In this document: positions 1 to 5,518 of the stretch, one piece after another | Numbering within the stretch: the first letter of the stretch is position 1 | Layout of the letters: each line of letters begins with the position of its first letter | NCBI GenBank assembly: GCA_002429045.1 | Contig: DIYM01000156.1 | Coordinates: forward strand, 1-6,350 | Reading direction: 5' to 3' | Source: Phycisphaerales bacterium UBA6054 | GTDB lineage: Bacteria; Planctomycetota; Phycisphaerae; Phycisphaerales; UBA1924 | DNA: 6,350 bases | The notes under the pieces: model-generated | Databases searched by the model: none | What the model saw: the letters and a program-made list of their open reading frames with translations, nothing else | Told to the model about the DNA's origin: nothing | Program-made: the position numbers and the translations under genes

Positions 1-2
1 GC

Positions 3-191
3 CCGGGGGGCGTCGGGCCCGGGGAGCCGAGCGGGCGTTCGGTCGGTGAGCGGATGCTCTCGGCCGACGCGGTGCCCCCGCGCAGCGGGCGTCCGGGCAC
101 GCCGCCCCGGAAGGTCCTGATCGTGCTGATCCCGAGGCTGATCCCGCCGCCCGGGCCGGAAGGCGTCAATGATGACACCCCCGGCGGCTGA
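3..191 (+). CDS. possible C-terminal end of an upstream gene (partial, uncertain)
   Basis: One + frame is open from the left edge to a TGA at 189-191, about 62 codons, and nearly every third codon base is G or C, as in the real genes of this window. The predicted peptide is Gly/Pro/Arg-rich at first, then has a short hydrophobic run (VLIVLIPRLIPPPGPEG) and ends NDDTPGG. I recognise no family. The opposite strand also has a frame with high GC3 and no stop over this interval, so strand assignment is not secure, and open frames are common by chance at this GC content. If real, the gene ends 48 bp before the antiporter start and could be co-transcribed with it. Confidence 0.33.
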   Translation, partial: PGGVGPGEPSGRSVGERMLSADAVPPRSGRPGTPPRKVLIVLIPRLIPPPGPEGVNDDTPGG

Positions 192-204
192 TCGCCGCCT
201 GATC
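117..204. repeat. cluster of five CTGATC hexamers
   Basis: CTGATC occurs at 117-122, 126-131, 138-143, 188-193 and 199-204, just upstream of the antiporter gene. The first three copies are 9 and 12 bp apart and would read Leu-Ile in the open + frame, so they could simply be codon repetition in a gene tail. The last two are 11 bp apart and lie mostly past that frame's stop. I cannot assign a function; a regulator binding cluster is only a possibility. Confidence 0.3.
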
Positions 205-239
205 TTCAGCGTTCTGTCGCTGTCCCGGAGAAACGCCCG

Positions 240-1196
240 ATGCCCGAAGAAGTCGGACTCCCGCTCGCGATCGTTCTGCTGGTGGTGGGTCTGGCGATGC
301 TGGTGTCCGGGGCGGACGCGCTGGTCCGCGGGGCGGCGGTGCTGGCCAGACGCATCGGGATTTCCGAGTTCGTCGTCGGCGTGACCGTCGTGGCGTTCGG
401 CACCAGCGCGCCCGAACTGTTCGCGTCGGGCGGCGCGGTGGTTCAGGGGCAGACGGACATCGCGATCGGCAACGTCGTTGGTTCCAACATCGCCAACATC
501 CTGCTGATCCTCGGCGCGGGCGGGCTGATGATGCCCATGCTGATGAACAAGGGCGTGCGCTTGGTCGAGATCCCGGTGATGGCTGGCATCACGCTGGCCG
601 GGTGGGTGATGCTGCTCGACAGCCGGGTCAGCCGTATCGAGGGCGTGCTGCTCGTTGTCGGGCTGGCGGTCTACATCTACTCGGTTGTCAAACGCGGCAA
701 GGTGGACGTGACCGAGGAGATCCCCGACATCAGGGGCACCGTGCTGCGTGACTTCGTGCTGCTCATCGCTGGCATGGTCGGTCTGGCGTTGGGGGCATGG
801 GCGTTGGTCCGGGGGGCGGTGGTGATCGCGGAGAGCGCCGGTGTCCCGTCGGGCATCATCGGCGCCACGGTGATCGCGTTCGGGACCAGCCTGCCCGAGT
901 TGGCGGCGACCGGGCGGGCGGCGCTCGCGAAGAAGTCCGATATCGCGGTCGGTAACATCATCGGCTCCAACGTTTTCAACCTGCTGTGCGTGATGGGCAT
1001 CTGCGCGCTGCTCCGCCCGCTGGTGATGCCCCCCGAGATGGCGGTCCACCTCCACGCGATGGGGGGGGTCACGCTGGCGCTGGTGGTTTTCGCCCTGTTG
1101 CGCGGCGTGATCGGACGTGCGACGGGCGGCGTGTTCCTCGCGGGCTACCTCGTTTACGTCGGCTTCCTCGCTTACACGATCATCTCTGGCTACTGA
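240..1196 (+). CDS. yrbG: calcium/sodium antiporter, YrbG/CaCA family
   Basis: Inner-membrane cation exchanger of the Ca2+:cation antiporter superfamily, expected to move Ca2+ against Na+ or H+. The 318-residue product has the usual family length. It is almost entirely hydrophobic, with about ten membrane segments. Both inverted alpha repeats are present: GTSAPE at residues 54-59 with GNVVGSN at 77-83, and GTSLPE at 215-220 with GNIIGSNVFN at 238-247. The glutamates and asparagines in these motifs form the ion site in the family. A polar cytoplasmic linker (about 151-167, KRGKVDVTEEIPDIRG) joins the two halves. The ATG at 240 is preceded by GGAG at 227-230 with 9-nt spacing, and the protein starts right before the first membrane helix, so the start is well supported. 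An eight-G run lies at 1061-1068 inside the gene. Actual ion specificity cannot be read from sequence, so yrbG is used as a family name. Confidence 0.93.
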   Translation: MPEEVGLPLAIVLLVVGLAMLVSGADALVRGAAVLARRIGISEFVVGVTVVAFGTSAPELFASGGAVVQGQTDIAIGNVVGSNIANILLILGAGGLMMPMLMNKGVRLVEIPVMAGITLAGWVMLLDSRVSRIEGVLLVVGLAVYIYSVVKRGKVDVTEEIPDIRGTVLRDFVLLIAGMVGLALGAWALVRGAVVIAESAGVPSGIIGATVIAFGTSLPELAATGRAALAKKSDIAVGNIIGSNVFNLLCVMGICALLRPLVMPPEMAVHLHAMGGVTLALVVFALLRGVIGRATGGVFLAGYLVYVGFLAYTIISGY

Positions 1197-1274
1197 GTTT
1201 TGTCGTGATCCGCGGCGTATTCGCGTGTGCGCGCCAAGCGCGGGGCGTGCGGATCCGATGGTGTCGTCGGAGGA

Positions 1275-1299
1275 CGCCCGGCTGCCTGACCGCCGGGCG
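1275..1299 (+). promoter_or_regulatory. hairpin just upstream of the HD-GYP start
   Basis: CGCCCGGC at 1275-1282 and GCCGGGCG at 1292-1299 form a perfect 8-bp stem with a 9-nt loop. It lies 78 bp after the antiporter stop and ends 8 nt before the ATG at 1308. There is no T-tract after it (ATGTCTGT follows), so it is a poor intrinsic terminator. Its 3' arm occupies the place where a Shine-Dalgarno sequence would normally be, and no good one is seen for this start. It could end antiporter transcription or affect translation of the next gene; which one is undetermined. Confidence 0.35.
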
Positions 1300-1307
1300 A
1301 TGTCTGT

Positions 1308-2606
1308 ATGCTGCGAGTGCCAATGTCTCAAGCCGAGCCCGGGATGACGCTGGCGATGCCGGTCTACCACCCCGAGCAGATGTCCACCGTCCTGCTGCGG
1401 GCCGGTGCGCGGCTCGAGCGTCGGAGCGTTGACCGGATGCGTGAGATGCGCGTCCCGCAGGTCTGGATCGAGTACCCAAGCCTGAGCATGATCTCGCGGT
1501 TTGTCTCGCCCAGCGTGATGCAGTCGCGTGCGTTGATGTCCGACGAGGTCTGCGCCGCGTTGGATGCCGCGAGTTCGGGCGCTCACGCCAGGCTGGATTT
1601 CCCCGCGTACAAGAAGGCGATGGGCGGTATGGTCCACAAGCTGATCCACAACACCGACTCCGCGATTTTCGTGGGCGAACTGGTGGACGCGGGCCAGCCC
1701 GCCGTGCGCCACGGCGCGAACGTCGGGTTCATCTCGTTGCTCATGGGGCTGCGTCTGGGCTTCTATCTGATCCGCGAGCGCAAGCACGCGACCGGAGCGG
1801 TCGCCAAGGACGTTACCAGCCTGGGCGTGGCGGCGATGCTGCATGACGTGGGCATGACCAGGCTGCCCCAGGCTGTCCTGCAACGGTGGCGTGAGACGCG
1901 CGACGAGTCCGACCCCGAGTGGCGTCAGCACGTCAAGCTGGGCTACGAGATGGTGCGTGGCCAGATCGAGCCCAGCGCGGCCGCGTGCGTGCTGCACCAT
2001 CATCAGCGGTTCGACGGCTCGGGGTTCCCGAAGCGCAAGACACTGCAGGGAGACAGCGTGCCGATCGCGGGGGAGGACATCCACATCTACTCCCGGATCA
2101 TCGCCGCCGCGGACATGTACGACCGCGCGGTCAACCCGTGCTCGGACCCGGGAGACGAGGAACTGAACACCGCCGGCGTGCCCCCCGTGGTGGCGTTGAA
2201 CCGTTTCGTGCGCGGCGACGCTCGGGGGCTCATCGATCCTGTGGTGCTCAGGGCGTTGCTGTCGGTCTGCCCCGCGTACGGCCCGGGCACGCAGGTGCGG
2301 CTGTCCAACGGCGTAGAAGGGGTGGTGACGGACTGGTCGTCGTTGGACCCATGCCGACCGGTGGTCCACGAGATCGGCACGCTCGGCGATGACGAGCCGG
2401 GGGAGCGGTACGACCTGCGTGAGCTGACCGATGTCCGCGTGATGGAGACCGAGGGCGTGCCGGTGTGCGACTCGAACTTTTACCCCGAGTCTGCGCAGGA
2501 GTTCGATCTGATGCACGTCGAGAAAGCCATGATGAACGGCGCGGTCAGCCGGGAGCTGACACCGGGCGATTCCGGCTCGTTCGAAGCGTTGCGTCCTTCG
2601 GCGTGA
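1308..2606 (+). CDS. HD-GYP domain protein, probable cyclic-di-GMP phosphodiesterase
   Basis: Likely cytoplasmic metal-dependent phosphodiesterase that hydrolyses c-di-GMP; no membrane segment is evident. Of 432 residues, the first ~60 (MLRVPMSQAEPGMTLAMPVY onward) resemble the small N-terminal domain common before HD-GYP domains. The catalytic domain spans about 110-320. Metal-ligand candidates are H135, H179-D180 (HDVGM), H208, H231-H232 and D269 (AAADMYDRA). The signature loop reads HHQRFDGSGFP at 231-241, where the family norm is HHERWDGSGYP, so GYP is GFP and Glu is Gln. The HDxGK lysine is Met183. A C-terminal segment (about 327-380, GTQVRLSNGVEGVV) resembles the small beta-rich tail often found after these domains. 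No receiver or sensor domain is present. ATG 1308 is chosen because MLRVP is a familiar start for this group; ATG 1323 (MSQAEPG) is an alternative, and neither has a strong ribosome-binding site. Metal ligands look intact, so activity is plausible, but the substitutions leave substrate choice open. Confidence 0.85.
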   Translation: MLRVPMSQAEPGMTLAMPVYHPEQMSTVLLRAGARLERRSVDRMREMRVPQVWIEYPSLSMISRFVSPSVMQSRALMSDEVCAALDAASSGAHARLDFPAYKKAMGGMVHKLIHNTDSAIFVGELVDAGQPAVRHGANVGFISLLMGLRLGFYLIRERKHATGAVAKDVTSLGVAAMLHDVGMTRLPQAVLQRWRETRDESDPEWRQHVKLGYEMVRGQIEPSAAACVLHHHQRFDGSGFPKRKTLQGDSVPIAGEDIHIYSRIIAAADMYDRAVNPCSDPGDEELNTAGVPPVVALNRFVRGDARGLIDPVVLRALLSVCPAYGPGTQVRLSNGVEGVVTDWSSLDPCRPVVHEIGTLGDDEPGERYDLRELTDVRVMETEGVPVCDSNFYPESAQEFDLMHVEKAMMNGAVSRELTPGDSGSFEALRPSA

Positions 2607-2613
2607 GCGCGGT

Positions 2614-4359
2614 TCATTCCGACGCCGGTTCGGCTGCGGGCTGGGCCGCGGCCGATGTGCCCGAGGGTGTGGCCGACGCCGGGCTCGCGGCGTCCTGGGA
2701 GCGGGCCGCGGCGCGTCGGCGCATCATGGCGCGGTAGTCGATGGTGGGCTCGCCGTTCTCGTCGATGATGTAGCCCGCCGACTCGATCGCCGCCTGATCC
2801 CACTGGTTCGCGTTGATGATCTCGCCCGGGAGCGGGTCGCGGAGCAGCACGCTGGTGCCGGGCTCGAGGCCCGCCGAGATCTCGGCGTCCGCGTCGCTGG
2901 TGCGTCCGAGCATCACGGGCACGCGCTCGAAACGCCCGACGCCCGCGGGGCGGAGCACGTAGCGGACCGGCCCGTCGTTGAACACGGCTTGCACCGGGAC
3001 GGCGACAACATCGTTGACCCGCCCCAGCTCGATGCGGGCTTCGCACCTCATGGTGGGCTTGAGCTCGGCGGTCCGGGCGGCTTCCTGGTCGAGATCGATC
3101 TTGACGGTGTACTCGCGCCGGTTGGGGTCGCGCCACCCGCCGGACTCCGCCAGGACGCCGACCGAACGGACCACTCCCGGGATCGTCCGGTCGATCGCTT
3201 CGACCTTGACGGACACCGACTGCCCGGGCCGGACACGCCCCGCGATCGACTCGTGGACCTTGACCGACGCGGTCATCTCGGTGGTGTCGGGTAGCGCGAT
3301 CAGCAGGTCGTTGTTGCCCACCTCTTTGCCAACGGCGAGCCCGCCCTCCGACTGCCAACGCCAGTTGTTGGTCTGCACGCTGGACCCGTAGACCACCAGC
3401 CCGTCGCGGGGCGCGACGACGACGCAGTACCCGAGCTGCTCGTTGAGCTCCCGGAGCTTCTCTTCGCGGAGCTGGAGCTGGCGTTGCCGGTTGACGGTGT
3501 TCGCTTTCTTGGAGCGCAGGTTGATCTCGTTCTCTTCTTTCACGCGCTCGAGCTCGGCGGCCGCTTCCTCCACATCGCGCCGCTTCTGCTCGGCGTCCTT
3601 GTGGTACTGGAAATCCTCGTAGACCGTGCGATCGAGCTCGGCGGTCTTCATCGCGGACACGGCCTCGATGTAGGCGATCTCGTCGCGGTCGAGCTCATCC
3701 TTGCTCAGGAAGTCGTTCTTGTACAGCTCGATCGAGTTGTCGTACTTGTTCTTGAGACGCTCGAGGTTCTTGGTCGCTCGCTCGACCGCGAGATCGAGCT
3801 CCTGCCGCTTTTTGATGACATCGCCCGACTCCCATTGCTCGTAGGTGAGGTTGGCGATGGAGAGGGTCGACTCGGCGGCGCGGAGCTTCGAGTCGTTCTC
3901 GGACTGCTGGATCTTCTCGCTCGCCAGGGCGCTCTCGTGGTTGGTGCGGGCCTCGATCAGCTGGAGTTCGGCTTCGGCGATGCGGTTGCGGATGTCCTCG
4001 TCGTTCAGGCGGACGAGCACGTCGCCGGCGGTCACCATCGTGCCCTCTTTGATGATCTCCGTGATCGTCGAGCGGGACTCGACGCCGTTCCGGAGTTCGA
4101 GCTGGTTCTTGGCTTCCAGTTCTCCGTTCGCCAGCGTGGTGATCACGAAGGACCTCACGGATGCCTGGGCGAGTTCGACGGTGCTCGCCGGGCCGGCGTC
4201 CTCGTCGCTGCTGTTCGTTGCCGCGACGATCCCGACGCCCGCGAGGACGAGGGCGGTGATCGCACCGACGATGCCCCAGGTGCCGATCCCCGGCCGCGTG
4301 GCGCGGCACCCGGTCCGGTGTGCAGGGCGGCGATGGGTGCGGCGTTGGTTCTGTGGCAT
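2614..4359 (-). CDS. HlyD/MacA-type periplasmic adaptor (membrane fusion protein)
   Basis: Adaptor subunit of the kind that links an inner-membrane transporter to an outer-membrane channel or substrate. The 581-residue product has a basic cytoplasmic N-terminus, one membrane anchor at about 26-47, and a first lipoyl half near 75-120 (ending EGTMVTAGDVLVRLND). A long charged coiled coil at about 120-310 follows, rich in Glu, Lys, Arg and Leu. The second lipoyl half is at about 311-324 (VVAPRDGLVVYG), then a beta-barrel and membrane-proximal region at about 360-510 (MTASVKVHESIAGRVRPGQS). The tail from about 549 is low-complexity Ala/Ser/Pro. The frame stays open 134 codons further upstream, but that stretch is Arg/Pro-rich with no domain. 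The ATG at 4359 has GAGGA 7 nt before it and precedes the anchor, so it is the start. No permease, ATPase or outer-membrane factor lies beside it: a convergent gene ends 7 bp beyond its stop and mqnB diverges from its start. Substrate is unknown. MacA-like ABC partners are the commonest for this shape. Confidence 0.88.
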   Translation of the reverse strand: MPQNQRRTHRRPAHRTGCRATRPGIGTWGIVGAITALVLAGVGIVAATNSSDEDAGPASTVELAQASVRSFVITTLANGELEAKNQLELRNGVESRSTITEIIKEGTMVTAGDVLVRLNDEDIRNRIAEAELQLIEARTNHESALASEKIQQSENDSKLRAAESTLSIANLTYEQWESGDVIKKRQELDLAVERATKNLERLKNKYDNSIELYKNDFLSKDELDRDEIAYIEAVSAMKTAELDRTVYEDFQYHKDAEQKRRDVEEAAAELERVKEENEINLRSKKANTVNRQRQLQLREEKLRELNEQLGYCVVVAPRDGLVVYGSSVQTNNWRWQSEGGLAVGKEVGNNDLLIALPDTTEMTASVKVHESIAGRVRPGQSVSVKVEAIDRTIPGVVRSVGVLAESGGWRDPNRREYTVKIDLDQEAARTAELKPTMRCEARIELGRVNDVVAVPVQAVFNDGPVRYVLRPAGVGRFERVPVMLGRTSDADAEISAGLEPGTSVLLRDPLPGEIINANQWDQAAIESAGYIIDENGEPTIDYRAMMRRRAAARSQDAASPASATPSGTSAAAQPAAEPASE

Positions 4360-4556
4360 GCGTCGATCCTCGTGTGTGAACGTGTCCGCCGCTGCGTGGG
4401 CGGTCGCGGTGTCTGGGCGGGCGTTGATTCTTACCGGCGTTCGCCGCCCGGGTTCCGCCCGATCCATCACGGAGCGAGGAACACGCCCGGGCACCGTCGC
4501 CAGGGCGTCCGGGGGGAGGCGGAGCGGGGGCGGGCCCTGGCGTGTAAGGTCGACGT
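4360..4556. promoter_or_regulatory. divergent intergenic region, adaptor / mqnB
   Basis: These 197 bp separate two genes transcribed away from each other, so both promoters should lie here. I see no strong -35/-10 pair. The most AT-rich spot is TTGATTCTTACC around 4424-4435; read on the minus strand it contains TAAGAAT, which could be a -10 for the adaptor with a leader of about 60 nt. No clear operator or inverted repeat was found. Confidence 0.4.
4367..4371 (-). promoter_or_regulatory. ribosome-binding site deciding the adaptor start
   Basis: Read on the minus strand, GAGGA lies 7 nt before the ATG at 4359. It is the reason for rejecting the much longer open frame that begins at 4761 and would overlap the start of mqnB. 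Confidence 0.7.
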
Positions 4557-5291
4557 ATGACGGAATCGCGCCGCTGGCTGGTCGTGGCCGCCGCTCCCAA
4601 GGAGGTGCGGGCGGTGATCGATGGGATCGACCCCGCGGGCGGGCCCGCGATTCGGGTCCCGGAGGTCTGGTGTTCGGTGCGCGTCGGGGATCGCGCAAAC
4701 GGGGCGGAGGTGGTGCGGACGGGCGTGGGGAAATCGGCCGCCGCCGGAGCGATCGGCGCATTGTTCGACCCGTCCTGTCACGTCGGGGTCATGTGCGTCG
4801 GGATCGCGGGGGCGCTGCCCGGTTCGGGGTTGGGGATCGGGTCGGCGGTCTTGGGGAATCCCAGCGTGCCGACCGACGAGGGCGTGCTCACGCCTCTGGG
4901 TTTCATCCCCCTCGGCGAGATGGGTTTCGGATCCGACGCCCCGCCGGTCTACCCGGACCCGGAGACCCGTTCCGCGTTGACCCCGGTCGTCGACGTGATC
5001 GGCGCGATCGCGACGGTCTCGGTGTGCTCTGGTGAGGACGGGTGGAGCGCGGGGACGGCAGACCGCGCCGGCGATGGGCTCGCGGAAGCGATGGAGGGCT
5101 CGGCGATCGGGATGGCCGCCCGGCGCATCGATCCGGACGCGCGGTTCGCCGAACTCCGGGTGATCTCCAACACGACCGGAGACCGCTCGCGCCAGGAGTG
5201 GGATCTGGACGCGGCGCTGGCGCGGCTCGGGGAGGTCGCGGGCGAGGCGGTCCGGGCGTTGCACGCCGGCGATCCACGCAAGGGTCGATAA
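4557..5291 (+). CDS. mqnB: futalosine hydrolase (menaquinone biosynthesis)
   Basis: Cytoplasmic nucleosidase of the PNP/UDP phosphorylase superfamily. It cleaves futalosine to hypoxanthine and dehypoxanthine futalosine, the second step of the futalosine route to menaquinone. The 244-residue product fits the family length. It starts with the fold's first strand (WLVVAAAPKEVRAV, 7-20), where the Ala-Ala-x-x-x-Glu pattern is typical. The GVGKSAAAGAIGAL segment at 57-69 and the GIAGALPGSGLGIG segment at 82-95 follow the nucleosidase pattern. MEG at 179-181 supplies the ribose-binding Glu180. ISNTTGDR at 203-210 with WDL at 215-217 is the stretch that most suggests futalosine hydrolase rather than MTA/SAH nucleosidase, which has Ser-Asp there. 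ATG 4557 has AAGG at 4546-4549 with 7-nt spacing. No other mqn gene is in the window. The main alternative is another purine nucleosidase of the same fold. Confidence 0.87.
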   Translation: MTESRRWLVVAAAPKEVRAVIDGIDPAGGPAIRVPEVWCSVRVGDRANGAEVVRTGVGKSAAAGAIGALFDPSCHVGVMCVGIAGALPGSGLGIGSAVLGNPSVPTDEGVLTPLGFIPLGEMGFGSDAPPVYPDPETRSALTPVVDVIGAIATVSVCSGEDGWSAGTADRAGDGLAEAMEGSAIGMAARRIDPDARFAELRVISNTTGDRSRQEWDLDAALARLGEVAGEAVRALHAGDPRKGR

Positions 5292-5308
5292 CAGGACACG
5301 GGCGGTGC

Positions 5309-5330
5309 CCGGGCCCGGGCGGGGGCCCGG
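5309..5330 (+). terminator. GC-only hairpin after mqnB, possible terminator
   Basis: CCGGGCCC at 5309-5316 and GGGCCCGG at 5323-5330 form a perfect 8-bp stem with a 6-nt loop, 17 bp after the mqnB stop. The same stretch holds an overlapping 14-bp perfect palindrome at 5307-5320, so two alternative folds compete. No T-run follows, which weakens the case for an intrinsic terminator. Confidence 0.35.
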
Positions 5331-5331
5331 C

Positions 5332-5384
5332 CGGTCCGGTCTGTGCGGTCTGCCCGGTCCCGCAGGGTTCGGCGGCGGTCGGTC
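5332..5384. repeat. CGGTC repeats, including three 9-bp tandem units
   Basis: CGGTC occurs six times: at 5332, 5337, 5346, 5355, 5376 and 5380. The middle three start consecutive 9-bp units, CGGTCTGTG, CGGTCTGCC and CGGTCCCGC (5337-5363). The cluster lies in the spacer between mqnB and the pilM-like gene, right after the GC hairpin. It may be simple-sequence drift in GC-rich DNA or a binding array; nothing in the sequence decides. Confidence 0.5.
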
Positions 5385-5518
5385 GGGGCACCGTCGCGCG
5401 GGCTGCCCTCAATCGCGGGAGCCATCGGCCCGAATGGACCCTTGAGGAGCGGCTTTGCCCGGCGCTGACGGGCTGGTTCCGCCCTCGGACCCGACGCCGG
5501 GTGGAGGTAGGACACGGG

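Noticed and set aside
1300..1347. Short Cys-rich open frame (MSVCCECQCLKPSPG) overlapping the HD-GYP start, considered as a leader peptide
   Set aside because: It has no ribosome-binding site and lies mostly inside the HD-GYP coding region in another frame; nothing besides its Cys content supports it.
2644..2653. 10-bp palindrome GGCCGCGGCC near the adaptor's 3' end
   Set aside because: It falls in the Ala/Pro-rich tail, where GCC and GCG codons readily produce such palindromes; no supporting T-tract for a terminator.
3484..4560. Long + strand open frame of 358 codons rich in Leu and Val
   Set aside because: It is antisense to the adaptor's coiled coil. The reverse complement of Glu/Lys/Arg-rich heptads gives Leu/Val/Phe-rich text, and the minus-strand frame has clear lipoyl and barrel motifs and a good ribosome-binding site.
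4360..4761. N-terminal extension of 134 codons on the adaptor frame
   Set aside because: The extension is Arg/Pro-rich with no domain, overlaps the start of mqnB, and would place the membrane anchor far inside the protein. The ATG at 4359 has a good ribosome-binding site.
4467..5264. Minus-strand open frame of 265 codons over mqnB
   Set aside because: Antisense shadow of mqnB, whose + frame carries the nucleosidase motifs MEG and ISNTTGDR.
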